Below, piece after piece: positions 11,668-23,836 of a stretch of 64,000 nucleotides of DNA; position 1 is the stretch's first letter, and each line of letters begins with the position of its first letter. The position numbers and the translations under genes were made by a program. This DNA is from Ganoderma boninense (taxonomy: Eukaryota; Basidiomycota; Agaricomycetes; Polyporales; Polyporaceae), in NCBI GenBank assembly GCA_002900995.3, contig CM035305.1:186001-250000 (forward strand), read 5' to 3'. The notes under the pieces are model-generated. The model worked only from the letters and a program-made list of their open reading frames with translations, did not search any database and had not been told where the DNA came from.

Positions 11668-13271
11668 GCTGCGCTCGACTCGGCTGGGGCTTGGTGCCGT
11701 TTATTTGGGAGGGAGAGCGGAGGGGAAGGGGGGGGGGGTTGCTTTCTGGTCGATATCTCGGTACCTCGATACCACTGCTATGCGCGCGGATGACTTTCGA
11801 ATGTGTTTTCGCGGACGGGGCGGAGCTGGGACGACGACGGACACACGGGCGGGTTGGTTGGTTGGTTAGCATATAACGTAGAATCCCATCATCATCCTCA
11901 TCCTCATCCTCACCCTCACCCCCAAGAGTCTTTCAGTGACACGACTATTCACTGCCAAGTACTATCACTATCGCTATCGCTGTCGAGGACTGTATCAGCT
12001 GTTCGGTACTGTACACGATCTAATCGAGCCTCGGCGTACATACATCTGCACTATGCACTGTCGTTTCTTTTTCTGTTTCTGTTTTCTGGTGGGTACTTAT
12101 CGCTATCACTGGATGTTTTTCGTCCTTGCGGCCTCTGCATGCCGATGGGGGCGGGCAGTGGCACGGAGCGTGGACGTTGCATACGCATGGCGGAAGCTTT
12201 TCTGACAGGTGCGGGTACGCACGTCTAGGCCGTTCGGGGGTCGAGCAAGCTTCAGGAAAGTATTATGGTTGTGCAGCCGGTAGGCAAAGTGATGTCCATC
12301 TCTTGAAGGCATGGGTAAGCATGTTGACCACAGCTCCCCTAGTAGATAGATAGACGAGCGGTTTAACCACACCGTGCCCTTCCTACTTAGCCTTTTCTAC
12401 GCTGCCGGTAGCCGGTCGGACCAATCAGGGCCTGGGGATCAGCTGCACAATACAAATACAAACATATACATTGGAACTCGGAGGAGGTTCCGTAAGTATC
12501 CTACTTACTTATCCGATAACGGTGAGTAACGAGCGTCCAAAAGTAGTGCCTATCAAGCTCAAGTGCCTACTACTTATATATAAGCATATCACGGATGTCG
12601 ATGATGCATGATGAATGCATGATGCACGATGGTCGCGGGCAAGGTTGCTGGGGAATTTTGATGAGCAAAGGTAAAGGTGGATGACAGCGGACAGACGGTA
12701 TATAAGTATGACTTCGGGCTACGGATCGTATAATGTAAATTGGGATACACGAGCGAGCGGGCCGAAAGAGTGGGGGGTTGCGGGGTTCCTATCGGCGAGA
12801 GGGCGATAGAGCGGGACGAGCGGCGGGTGGCAGGGGCATCGACAGCGGGGGCAGGGAGATTACTACTTAGATGCATATGGCGAGTCTAGTACGATATATG
12901 GACGGGAGATATGGATATGGCTATGGACAGTGACGGTACGTGAGTACGTGCGGCCGCGGGGACGAAAGGCGAAGGTGATAAAAAGACATCAAACCGGACG
13001 CGTGGATGTAAGTACCTACAGTGTACGTGTACAGGAGGAATCAGGATTACCCAGCCCACACAGCAATGCCGCCCTCTGCGCTCGGCCTCCGCCCCGTCCC
13101 GATCCCCCTTGGCAGCCAATGTCGGCGTCGGCACTGCCATGCAAGAAAGAAACGCGACAGGTCGAGTCCGAGTCCGCGAACAACAACAGCAACATACACA
13201 CACATACATACGTACTTTTCCCCCTTCCCCTTCCCCAAAATACGATGACTGTGGGTGAGTGGGTGGTTCCG
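11668..13271. other. intergenic region between convergent 3' ends
   Basis: Lies between the ends of the Skt5-like gene and the minus-strand deubiquitinase. It contains low-complexity runs and no supported gene. Both 3' UTRs and terminators should be here. Confidence 0.5.
11889..11925. repeat. CATCCT-type hexamer microsatellite
   Basis: Short run of CATCCT/CACCCT-like units downstream of the Skt5-like stop codon; likely simple-sequence DNA in the 3' flank. Confidence 0.7.
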
Positions 13272-16200
13272 CTAGCGCGCATACGCAGACGGTGATGGCG
13301 GCGGCGGCCCCTTGCGCTCGCGCTCGCGCTCCTTCCTCCCGAAGCCCAGCATCGGCGCCGTGAAGCTCAGCTTCCTCGTCGCCCTCCGCCACGTGTGGCC
13401 TGCACCCGCGTCTTGGGGCGCCGTCCCCATCGAGCTCACCACCGGGGTGTCGCCCACCCCGCCGCCGCCCGTGCCCCCGAAGCTGAGCAAGGGCCCGGGC
13501 GCCGTGTCCGCATGCGCGTGCCCTGGCAGGTGCGGGTGCGCCCACGGCGCGAGCGTGTGGGTGTGGTGCGACTGGTGCGTCGTGGCCGAGTACTGCGAGT
13601 CCGAATGGCTGATCCGCACGGGCGGCGGTGTAGGCTGGGCTCGCTGGTCCGGGTGCGTTTCCCGCTCTGCGGAGGTCTCGTCCGGGAGAGGGAGAGGGCG
13701 CGATGGTCGGAGCGGGGAGCCGTCGGGCGTGCCGTGCTCGCTCCCCGAGCCCTTGGGCGGTACGGGGGGCACCGGGGCGAACACCTCCGCAGCGCGTGCG
13801 CGGTGGCCTCCTGCTGGACTTCGAGGCGAGCCGGGGAGCGGGGGTAGCGGGGGCGGCATGGCGACGCCCGACATCGGGCGCGAGGAGAACCCTCTCGACG
13901 AGGACATCTCTGCGCCAGCGGTCGACGGACGCGGGGGGAGCTTGGACGAGTGGTTGCCTGATCCACGTTTCTCGCGTCTCAGCGACTTTGCGAGGTCCGG
14001 CATGGACTTCTTGTGCGGGGAGGATGATAGTGGCGGCTCGGTGTGCGCAGCCGATGCGAGTGGGGGCAAGGGCGTGAGCGGCACGACGGGCGAGTAAGTG
14101 TCCGATATCACTGCTTCGGAGCCGCGCCGGGTCAGACGGGGCGAAGCAGGCGTGGAGGGCGCGGCGTCTTGTCGTGTGCTCTTCCGGCGGAACCAGCCGT
14201 TCGACTTCTTCTCTTTCTCAGGTGTGGGCTCCTTGTCTTTCGACGCATGCGATTGGGATCCGTTGGGGAAGGGGAGCACCTTGGGCGGCACAGGCGAGGG
14301 AGGCACGGAGGGGTTGGTTTCATGCGTGCTGTTCTCCGTCGTAGACGCTGTCGCGGTGGAGCCTGTGGTCTGCGGTCTGCGCTTTCGTGGAGAGCTGGGC
14401 AAGGCAGGGATCATCGCCCCATGGGCGTCGAGGGCGCCACTGCGCCGGTGATCGTCCTTGTACCCATTCGGAGTCTTCAGCCTGAGCGAGGGCGGGTGGC
14501 GTAGCGTACGCAGTGCCTTGCCTAGAGTGCTCGAGCCGTGCTCTTTGTGGGTCGGGGAGGAGGGGCTTGGTATTAGCGGCTCGTCCGGTATGTGCGGCTG
14601 TGGATATGAAGCGGTGGGGGCGGCGAGAAGCAATGAGTCGGAGGTATTGTGATTAGAGGACGGTGGGGCCGTTCCGGGAGTAGGCATAGGGGATTCGGAC
14701 ATGTCAGACAGGTTGAGATCATCTACTGACGGGTTTAGTCCGGGAGGTTTGTTTAGGAACGGCGAGCTCGGGGTATGGCTGAGTTCGCTCGGCTCGGTAG
14801 TAGCTAGACCGAAAGGGATAGGAACGGAGCCAAGGTCGGGCGCCGTAGTTTGCTCTGGAGGAGGCGGAGTGGAGGATTTGAGACCGAGCGCTGGAAGGTC
14901 GAGGTCTACAGCCTGATAATACAGTACGTAGGCCGAACCGCTGTTAGAGTCGCCGAAGTACTTCGGGATGTCGGACTCCTTGACTGCGGAGACTGTATCG
15001 TCGTCAAAGAGTGTCCATGTCCCTCTCACCTTGACGAGAGTCACGTAATGTCCGTGGTAAGGACCGCTGGCGTGGATAGACAGCGTGAGAACGGCGAAGC
15101 TGACGGTCGCGATAAGCGAGATGTACGACGTACTTTCCGATGTGCACAACGATCGCAAAGAGCTCGTACAACCTGTCGGGATCCTCCGCGTCATCCACAG
15201 TGTTGAACAGCCTGAGCTCCATGGGGAATGCAACGCGGTACGCCAGCTTAATATACTTCCCGACGTCCTCCTGTATCTTGAACCGCTTGAGATGCAGCGC
15301 CAGTACGTTCGGGAGCTTCTTAATCTTCATCCTGCATCATCCCATGACTCAGCAGACAGATAGAATCCGCACGCATCTCGAGCCTAACTCACCTCTTCTC
15401 TGCCTCCTGGAGATCGCAGCACGAGTCGCAGAAGAACTTGTTCTTCTGGCACAGCATCTCGCTCGCGCTGAACTGCCGCAGACACGCGGTCACGGACGAG
15501 TTCTGCTCGATGTCGATCGACAGGTCGATGAACGACTCGTCGCGCGACGACACCGTCTCGCACGTCAGACACCGCGTCTCGCTCGTCAGCACGCCCTCGA
15601 ACAGTCGGTGCACGATGGTCGAGTGGAACTGCGACGTTATCTGCGAGGTCGACGCTGCGGGCTGCGTCGACAGCGTCGCGATCGACGTGCTCACTACAAA
15701 AGAGCGTGAGTGGTCCGGGTGCAAAGGTAAGGCAAGGGAACGCACAGTCCTCCGACTTCTCGACGCCGTTCGGGTGGTGCGGGGACTTGTGCCCGTCCGC
15801 CTCCATCTCCTCCATGATCTGATTGAGCACGTAGTTGAGAAACTCATGGGCGTCCTGGTGCATCGACGGCCGGAACAGCTCGTTGAGCTCCTTCAGCTTG
15901 TCGATGAACGCACGGGGCGCCACTGTCCCCTTGTCCGCCGGGTTCCTGCTAATGTGCAGGAACAGTGAGCGGAGGGCAGATAGCAGCGTCGGAGGCTGCG
16001 TTGGGATCGGGACGGATGGAGGCACGTTGGCGTTGCCATTGGCGGACGCGCCCTCGGATACGGACGCCGAGCGGACGGGGCGCTTGCGTGAGCTCGTGGA
16101 GGGCTGCTGCGGTTGTAGCGGAGGAGGGACCGGGAGAGGCGGAGGCAGTGGCGATACGTCGGGGACGGAGGGGTCTGGATACTGGAGAAGGAGCTCGCGG

Positions 16201-18541
16201 AAGGGACCGCAAAAATAGAGGGCTTGGAGGACGGAATTGGCGTAGCTGTGGAGAGGGGAGATCAGCGACGGGGAGAAGATGCCGCGTTGAAAAGCCGCTG
16301 GTAGTAATACGGAGTGGAAGGGTAGTGTTGTCGTAAATTACGAGAAGCCGGCACGGTCACAGTAAGCATGCTGAGCGCACCCCATACCCGTACCCGTCTT
16401 TACAGTCATCGATCTGCCGGGCAGGTACGGATACGGAGTTGAGTATCCGCGAAAAAGGATATGCATGCCGCAGCAGCATGCACTCAACCGCTCAATATAC
16501 CGTCTGACAAATATACAATGAAGACCATCGGGGCACGATGCCTTCTCTGGTTTCCTACGATCAAACCATTCGCCCTCCAATGGCGATCATCGAAACAATC
16601 GCCGCACTACTAACGACCTATTGGTAGGACGGCGACAGGCCATAACAAACCGTCGGCGTTGGACCAGCGGTTGACTCAAAAGGAGGACACCGTTTTCCAA
16701 TGATCTCCGTAGATACTGGAAACCGACGCTCCATTGCCTTGGCATGAATGCGGCGGCCCGAATTAACGTAAAAGCGACTGACTACACGCATCCAGAGAGC
16801 TCTGTGGCGCAGCTCGGCCATAGAGGCCACAGCCGGGGTGCATAGTCAACGCCTGATGAGCCCGCGAACAGAGGCCGCTAGCACAAAGGAGAGAGGGGGG
16901 CTGCCTGCCTTCGGCTAAACGGGTATCCTTAAGGCTAGGTGCGTTCGCTGCCACAGATTATCCGTGCCAATTTCCATACCCAGGGAGACCCGTGTTCAAA
17001 ACTCTGTATGGGTAGCTAAGGCCAAGATATCCGCACGTAGACTCGTGGTGCACTAAAACGACTTTGCACGCGACATCGTCCCTCAACTGACAGAGTCCGG
17101 TACGCGGCTGAGAACGGGGGACTATAGTTGGGATGGAGTCGCTCAATGCAGCTCGACAGAGGATTTCATACTGGCGCGTCTGGGCAGAGCACGGGAGCGC
17201 GCGACTTTGCATGGGCCGCGAGGCATTTTGGGATTCCCCATGAGTGCTGGGCGTCCCGAGTTAACGTGAACGCGACTGCCGGTCCGTTGCATATGTCTTA
17301 GATGGCAGTGTGGTGCGATTGGGTCGCACAGCTGTCATAGCCGCAACACACCGCCCAGACAGGATGACCTCATTGGCAGAGACCATGGGCACAACCGCCC
17401 ATACTCTCGAGCAGTATGTCAGTCGGATGCACGACGGGCAGTAGCGAATATCGTCTCGCGAAATATCGCTGTAGAATGGTCTGCGACTGGTCTCCTGTCA
17501 CGGACCTGTCTACAAGGCTGTTCAGGATCGGAATCTCGAATGTGCCCAGATAATCGACCATTATAAGGTCATCGTTACTCTTCGTATGCGGCGCTTCCGA
17601 GATTCAGCTGTTGAACCAGCCCTACAACATGGTTTGTGACCAGGAGACCAATCACAGTCACAGTTACAAGGGTCTCCCGGGGTGCGTAATAGGCCGTTGC
17701 CTGTCGTGATGAGAGATGCTCGCTTCCGGCTAGATAAGTGTACATTTCCTGCCACAGACACAGATGGCCCGCGCATATATCCACCCCGGAGTAAACCGTT
17801 GGTCGAAACGTCTGAACCCGCGCCCTCGTGAGGATGAGCGCAGGTAACACCAAGGCCTTCACAGGGAAGCTCGGGTCCATCTCGACAACCAGTGGGTGAG
17901 TACTCGCGCATATACGTGGTCGGAACGTCTACGACCTTTGACTCGGAAGTACGAGCGTAAAGGTCGTCAAGGCCTTGAGTAGACCCGTGTCGGTGGAAGG
18001 ACAAGGCCTCGAGTAGACCCGTGCCCACCTTGACAAGAGGTGTCTCATAACGAGGCTGCGCGAAGACGTCTAGTCCCTCGATGACGGAATTGGAAATGTG
18101 TCCAAGAATATAAGCTCGAGCTGGAATGAGGTTCACTCGTGCCTGCACTCGCACGCGTATGCACACGCACCGAGACGAATGGGCTCGATCTGTGTGCACA
18201 ACCAGCGCTTTGGCAGCAACGAGGAAGGGAGCGGGGCCAAGCCAGACGTTTGGACGGGTAATGGCAGCAAGGCAATCCACGAAATGATGTGATCGACGAG
18301 GTTCGGAGGGAACGGGACGGGCAGCGGTGGGCAAGGGAAATATCGGGATCAAACACTCACCAGGTGTTCCCGAACTATCGAAAGTCAACATGGGGATGGC
18401 GGGGGAGGAGGGGGGACTCACGTTTTCGAGGCCAAAGGTCTTCCCGTCTGCGGCACAAGTGATCGGAGGCTGCTGGACAGCGACGGGCGGAGGGGTGGCG
18501 GACGCATTACTCGTTCCGAAGGAGCCTATCCATTTTTTCAT
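13272..18541 (-). CDS. UBP9: ubiquitin-specific protease, USP12/46-Ubp9-CreB type (975 aa)
   Basis: Six exons on the minus strand: 18541-18422, 18374-18361 (14 nt), 16245-15746, 15693-15393, 15331-15134 and 15066-13272. All phases agree. The Cys box is rebuilt across three exons as FGLENFGNTCYANSVLQ, with catalytic Cys45 split over a junction. The His box is [11 protein letters not shown] (His384). Two C-x2-C pairs (TRCLTCETV and [10 protein letters not shown]) form the zinc-binding finger typical of the USP12/46 branch. The C-terminal ~550 residues are Pro/Ser-rich and disordered. Fungal CreB/Ubp9 enzymes remove ubiquitin from targets, including carbon catabolite regulators, usually with WD40 partners; that role is inferred here. 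The second intron is 2,115 nt while the others are about 40-70 nt, pointing to an insertion. Exon 1 starts at the first ATG (MKKWIGSFG). Confidence 0.88.
17447..17700. repeat. degenerate interspersed repeat, copy in UBP9-like intron
   Basis: By eye, 17495-17690 aligns with 29080-29260 in the same orientation. Shared blocks include GGTCTCC(T/C)GTCAC, ACAAGGCT, GAGATTCAG versus AAGATTCAGG, CAACATGGTTTG versus CAACCATGATTG, and a CCCGGG(G/T)TGC end. Identity is roughly two thirds, so this is an old non-coding repeat, perhaps a decayed LTR or MITE. Confidence 0.5.
17968..18023. repeat. two-copy 34-bp tandem duplication
   Basis: CAAGGCCTTGAGTAGACCCG at 17968 and CAAGGCCTCGAGTAGACCCG at 18002, a period of 34 bp, inside the enlarged intron. 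Confidence 0.7.
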
Positions 18542-19590
18542 GGCGGCAGCGGGGGCTCAAGAGGGAGGAGTTGAGCCGTCCGGGACGCGAGGGGAGGAGC
18601 CAAGGCCGCGGAGGACGGGGACGAGGACGAAAGGGAAGGAGGGCAAGGAGTGGACGAGCGGAGGCCCGGACGAGACGAGCGTTGGATGAGAGAGACTGAG
18701 ACTCGCTCTGGCACAGGCCACCGGCACGCTCGCCCTGCCTCCCCCGCGCCGACCGTCCCGTCAGGCACACCCGCCCAAAATGGCAATGTCTCTTTAGCCG
18801 ACCTCCCCGACCTGCTGCGAACCATGCATCCCTCCTCCTCTCTTTCTCTCTCTCGCTCCCTCCATCCATACCGCCGACGTCTCCACACGGGCCTTCTGTG
18901 TTCTCGTATCGCTCGTTGAACCCATCTGCACGCGTAGAGGCATCGACAAACGTGCCTGGTGCCTGTCATTATCCTCAACACCCGACCTGCACTGATCCCA
19001 CGCCCATGCACCTGCTGCTTCTCAGGCTAGCCAAGACGGGGCAGTTGTATCATCCACCGGCTCTCTTCTATCTAACTGAGACTTTCCTCATTCAGACTGT
19101 GAACTGGGTGCAGTGGGTCTATGTATGCGCCTCCCTCCGGCATGGGACCGGTAGTTGATCTTCGCCGGCCCGAAATAAGATACCTTCTCCGGGCCCATCC
19201 AGCCATGATAAGAACGTTTATTGACTGTGTCTTTTGGAACGCTTGAACGTATTGTCCGGCGACATGGTTGGTTATAGCATCCGTCTAATCGTGGATCCTC
19301 GATTGCATCCTGGAAATGACCTTCTTGTAAGCGCCTGCACTGCGCACTGTCCACAAGTACGGTAAGTATACTTATGTCAATCTATTTCTACCGCTGCTCC
19401 AGACTCACGCTGATGTACGCAATACTGGAATGGCTACCGGGACCTATATACTAGATGCCAATCAGGATATTTTGCCTGAAATATCGTAAAGAATAGGGTC
19501 AAGATAATCTGAATACCTTGATAAACTGTAAGCCCTTTGTAGACCGACTGTAAAGAATGGCACGCACAGTGATAGTACTGTACACTACTA
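18542..19590. other. upstream region of the UBP9-like gene
   Basis: No supported coding region. It contains the divergent promoter space between the deubiquitinase start and the repeat cluster. Around 19440-19560 there is AT-rich sequence resembling the MITE that follows (ACTAGATGC..., GAAATATCGTAAAG), probably an older copy. Confidence 0.45.
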
Positions 19591-19857
19591 CACTAGGTGC
19601 AGGTCAGAATATTTCAATACTGTAAATGTTACGGTAAAAGTAGTCTAAATACCTTTACCATCCCACGCCGCGAAAACTATAACTCCTCTTTATAGTGGAA
19701 TCCAGTCCTAAGTATCACAGCCTGTTACGCTGATATGCACCCCGTGCTACAATGAGGTGTTATAGTTATCACGACATGGGATGGTAAACGTATTTAGACT
19801 AGTTTTACCGTAATATTTACCGTATCTCGGGTGAAATATTTTGACCTGCACCTAGTG
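19591..19857. mobile_element. MITE-like element with ~75-bp inverted termini
   Basis: The left end CACTAGGTGCAGGTC runs through GTTACGGTAAAAGTAGTCT to ATGGTAAAGG (read in reverse) near 19665. The right end, from about 19777, is its reverse complement and finishes GACCTGCACCTAGTG. The core of ~110 bp has no reading frame. A related fragment flanks the right side of the large transposon at 27677. No clear target-site duplication was found. Confidence 0.75.
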
Positions 19858-19865
19858 AAAGGTAT

Positions 19866-19873
19866 CCATAATC
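19866..19873. repeat. 8-bp target-site duplication, left copy (CCATAATC)
   Basis: Identical to 27669-27676 and directly abutting the first base of the terminal inverted repeat on each side. Confidence 0.88.
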
Positions 19874-20102
19874 CAGGCTCCTACCCACCACCACTCTTCG
19901 GTTGAGAGGCAATTCCAGGAGAGGGGGTCGAGGTGGAATCCGAGAGGCGGGATGCGGCCTTGATCATGTATAAGCGCCAGATATCTTGAGTCACGTGAAT
20001 CCGTACAGTTGGCCTTCAACCTCAGAGGGCGGCTGGCACCAAACATTGGTAAACAACGGAGGCCGGAGAGCAGACGCTGAAGACCCCCCCCATTTGGTCG
20101 AC
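19874..20102 (+). repeat. left terminal inverted repeat
   Basis: Matches 27437-27668 in reverse complement. The inner ~82 bp (from CAGAGGGCGGCTGGCACC to the GTCGAC) are nearly identical. The outer ~145 bp are roughly 80% identical. It includes a conserved CACGTG and a GATCATGTATAAGCGC TATA-like stretch. It ends only 156 bp before the DUF6589 start codon, so it likely carries that promoter. Confidence 0.88.
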
Positions 20103-20258
20103 GGATGTCGACGTCGCTTAGCGAGTTTCGAAATATCGTCGTCTCGCTTATTTCACCTCGTCTCGCTTATTTCTAGTACTACTATATGGAGTGTAAAGCC
20201 TTACATTGTTAATCGATTCGGTTGGATTCAATACGACAGGTTCTGCCTCTGCGCCGCG

Positions 20259-22793
20259 ATGGACAACAATCGACTACGTCGGGCTTGTGAAGCCCTGTCC
20301 TATCTCCAGGGACAGAACATCCCCATCTCGGACCTTCTCTCGGCTGTCCTCATCCATAATCAATTCAATCGCCCCGAGCACATCTTCCTTTCAGATCTCT
20401 CGCGCTCGGTCCCAATTATCCTGTCATCTTTATACCACCATCCGGCGATGGCGAGCTCAACTTATTTGTGGGCGCACGAGCTCATGTGCACGCGCTACGC
20501 GCGTGCGGTCCGGAATCTCTCTTGGGCAGGGAATGGCTGGCACTTCGGCGCTGCAAGTGCTACTCCCGAGCAAGTACGGAGTTTCCGTTTGGAGGACATG
20601 GCAAGATCAATGCGTGCCATGGAGCCTCAGCTCTGGGAACTCGTGTTCCGTGTCTTGGGAGGAACAGACATGATTAACGAGGACACCGCCTGGCACGATG
20701 GTTCACACGACGACGACGAGGACGCCGAATACTGGATGGATAATGAAGAGGCAGAGAGGATCCTGTATCAAGACGGGCCGAGCACTGGTAGCAAGAAGGT
20801 TAGCAAGAAGTGCAGAGAACGGGCTGCATTAATTCGTATTGTGCGTTCCTGACTGGTTATCTGGTTTCGGGTTACAGCTAACATGTATGCTAACAGAAAT
20901 CAGTGGTTGTCATCAGTATATTCATGAATACAGTTGATCAGCAGTGCAACGCACTCCAGAGCTTGACGGGCATCTTTCTTCATTCCTGCAACGCACCGGA
21001 GAAACTCATCAAGGTCCTTGCCCGCATGGGTCTCTCTATCTCTCTGACGTCCATACACCGTGCAATCGATTCGCTTTCCCAGAAGTCCCGTGTTGAAGTT
21101 GAAACACTTGGCCGTACCCTCCTTTCCTCGCATGCTTTCGACAACTTCGACGCTCAAATCAGCACCCTCATCTCCACTGTGGATAAACCCAATGAAGGTC
21201 TCCTGCATCTCACATCCGGAACCCTTCTCCGCCTGCAACAGGCACGTCTTGAAGACTTGCGCTGCTCGAAGCTTATATGGGATAGATCTGAACGGAACAG
21301 GAATGCTTCTGATCCCCGTCCATTTGACCCTTCTGCCACCATCCGAAAACTCTACAAACTGCACCCTGAGACAGCAGCTTCTACGAGTGGGCCCCCTGGC
21401 CTCAGTCGGCGCGGTCGGTTTCGTGCGTGGTGGTTTGTCCGAACACTGTTGCAGCACGGACCACAGTCGCTTCGCGTTCTGCTCTCATACCTTCGCGACC
21501 CCGATCCTGTCGAAAGTATCCCAGTCTCTCAGCTTCATCAGGCTCCGCTTCGCGCCATGGACATCAATCAATCTACTGTGTCAGGAAACATTGCAGCCAT
21601 TCTGAATATATTCGAGCAGGCGGGGCTTGGAAATCCTCACGAGCGCCCACTGGCAGGGGACGGATCGCGAGTGGACCCTGAGGAGTTTGTTGTGCTCGTG
21701 CACGGCGACCTTGGCACCTGCGAACGGGTGACATCTGGTGTGCGCCGACGCGTACAGGAAGAGTGCCCATACGATCGTCTGCAATCCGTGGTCTTTGTAC
21801 CTGGGCTATTCCACCTGAAAATGGCGGCGGCAGACACGATTTGGCGCCTTCTTGTCAATCCGGACGGGGCACGAGCGGACGACACTAGTTTCATGAAGCT
21901 CGCGGGAGAACTCCGACCAAACGAGAGCTCGAGGCTAGTTAACAATGCGAAGTTCCGTCAACAACACGAATTGATCAATCATGTCGGAACAATCCTCCAG
22001 CTTGATGCATGGCGCGTCGAGATACTAAAACAATTCGGCCATTCCTCACTAGAAGATTGGGCTGCGACGAAGCCAAAGCTCTCGGACATTCAGGCTATCG
22101 CTAATGTGCTTGCCCGGGACTACGTGGAAGGGGAGGGGATAAATATGTTCGCAGTGCAACGGCGACCAGAGGGTGCTCGCGATCGGGTGCGGGAGAATAC
22201 GATGCGATCCTTGGATTATCTCCTGCTGTACGAGGAGCTTGCATACGCCATGAACGCGGGGGACATCGGGAGGATTGAGACTGTACTTCCGGCGTGGATA
22301 CAGTTGTTTCGAGTAGCCGGGAAGCACAAGTACAGTCATCAAATGCTGCGCTTCTGGCACGCCCTGTACTTCATTTACCCTGAAAGTTTACGGTGAGTGG
22401 AATAACATATTTCCAGGCTCATAATTGAGTGTAATCTTACAGAAAGGTCATACGCATGAATATCCTCGTGAACCCGTCTGGCAAAGCTATGGAGTTCCGT
22501 GCCGTAGATTGGGTTGTGGAGCTGTTGAATCTGTATATCAAGGTGCGTCGTCAAGCATTCCTTCTATTCATCTACTAGACACACTTCACGCATACTAGGT
22601 GATCTACGGAGGCGAGGGGCCGAACTACACGAAGACACGCATCCTTCAAGAGTCCAACATTGTGCTCCTCCTGCGCGCTAGTCACGCCAACTTTGAGCGA
22701 AATTTTCGAATACCCGGGATTACCTTTGCACACGCGAAAAAGGACATGCGACAAACATTCAAGCTCATGTTGGAGAGGCACCATATGTTGTAG
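20259..22793 (+). CDS. DUF6589-family protein, candidate transposase (790 aa)
   Basis: Exons 20259-20840, 20897-22392, 22443-22542 and 22599-22793 join in frame without stops. I recognise the DUF6589 family from its conserved blocks: MNTVDQQCNALQSLTGIFLHS (residues ~203-223), FVVLVHGDLGTCERV (~458-472), VVFVPGLFHLKMAAADTIW (~493-511), KHKYSHQMLRFWHALYF, FRAVDWVVELLNLYIKVIYGG and the C-terminal ASHANFERNF. Asp465 in HGDLGT, followed by a conserved Gly-Leu-Phe-His block, looks like part of an RNase H-fold catalytic site (inference). An acidic stretch (DDDEDAEYWMDNEEAE) lies at ~155-170. The family is widespread and multicopy in Agaricomycetes and has no established function. Position between TIR and palindrome, with the promoter in or beside the TIR, makes it the main transposase candidate. 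Confidence 0.85.
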
Positions 22794-23010
22794 TATTGAT
22801 GTATCATGTTACGACTAACACCCTAGAGCGTTTTACATCAGGTTACGGCTAAAAGTGTGATGTATCAGGAACCTCTGGAGCCTCCGGGACAGCTTGTCGT
22901 TGCTTGCCTTATTTAGGAGGTCCTCCTCCGGGGCCACTGATGGCACAGCATTGCTGCCTCCCAGGCTTATCTAAGCCTGTGGACCACTGTCCCGGGTGCC
23001 TGGGTGCCTC

Positions 23011-23098
23011 CCCCATCAAATCTGGGCTCCCTCCCATCAATTCCGGTATTCCCCCATCAATCCTGGGCTCCCCCCATCAATTCCGGGTTCTCCCATCA
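23011..23098. repeat. imperfect ~20-bp tandem repeats in the left arm
   Basis: Repeated units of the type CCCATCAATTCCGGG / CCCATCAATCCTGGGCTCC, about four copies. The mirror arm has one unit fewer. Confidence 0.8.
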
Positions 23099-23348
23099 TT
23101 CTACCAACCTCCTGCCCCTCCTGTCCCAATATGGCAATCCCTCCTTCCCTCCCGGAATTGTGTTAGCTGTATCTCCCTCAATTCTGGGTGTATTGACTTC
23201 GTTCTTTTTGCATTATGTTCGTCTAATTAGCGCGCTTCTAATGCACCTAACACGACCATACAACGAAGGTTATAACATATACTAATGGCCCCTCTATAGT
23301 CGCTCTAGGGGGAAATGTTTGGCCCATATCTCGGCCGTTTTTGCACGC

Positions 23349-23419
23349 ATTTGCTCGCGAGAGGGCGCGTTTTGTTCGCGTGATCGACGCGCACAAAACG
23401 AGCCCTCTCGCGAGCAAAT
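23349..23419. repeat. 71-nt hairpin in left arm
   Basis: Two 32-nt half-sites, starting ATTTGCTCGCGAGAGGGC, face each other across a 7-nt loop (TGATCGA) with two mismatches. Such a structure could extrude as a cruciform or form a stable RNA stem. It is repeated in the mirror arm. Confidence 0.93.
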
Positions 23420-23836
23420 CCGTCCACCCGTTCCTCCGGTGCGTATATCCCCTCCTCCTAGAAAACAGGTATATGCACTTGGGAACCACTGGACCGATTG
23501 GCTTTGTTCTTTTTGCGTCTGGTAGCTACTAATAAGTGTATTCTAGGCGTACAAATTGCATACAGGCGCACCTAGTTGCCACTGTAGGAGGGGGGCATCA
23601 ATAGTCACCTATAGTTGACTTCTTCCCCCCATATCTCCTTCGGTTCTTGGCCGTTTTTTGTGCCCTTTATACGCCCAGAAAGCCCTGTGTAAGGGCTTTC
23701 CAACGAGCCTACATATGCCCAAGTCCGTCCACTGTAGCCCTCGGACCATAGACCCCTTCTCCTGACTGCTCCCCTCCCCACTGTTTGGCCCATATCTTGG
23801 GCAGTTCTGGGCCAATCCACTTGCTCTCTTTTGCGT

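Larger units (their letters stand above)
16246..18360. other. 2.1-kb intron of the UBP9-like gene carrying inserted DNA
   Basis: The donor is GTGAGTGTTTG just after the 14-nt microexon, and the acceptor is ..CCACAG before CTACGCC (gene sense). The interior has no coding signature but contains degenerate repeats, including one shared with the intron of the MCC alpha gene. The long minus-strand frame starting at 18541 runs on into this DNA only because it reads through the first donor. Confidence 0.7.
22944..23836 (+). repeat. left arm of internal giant inverted repeat
   Basis: Nearly identical to the reverse complement of 24395-25268. The main difference is a 20-bp unit present only here (about 23011-23030). 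Weaker similarity extends outward to about 22795. The arm contains no intact gene; reading frames seen on both arms are mirror images of each other. Confidence 0.93.

Noticed and set aside
13312..14097. 261-codon plus-strand frame in the C-terminal part of the deubiquitinase
   Set aside because: Antisense to the Pro/Ser-rich tail of a gene whose exon phases are fully consistent.
17561..18541. 326-codon minus-strand frame starting MKKWIGSFG
   Set aside because: Only its first 40 codons are real; the rest is read-through of intron 1 and the inserted DNA of the deubiquitinase gene.
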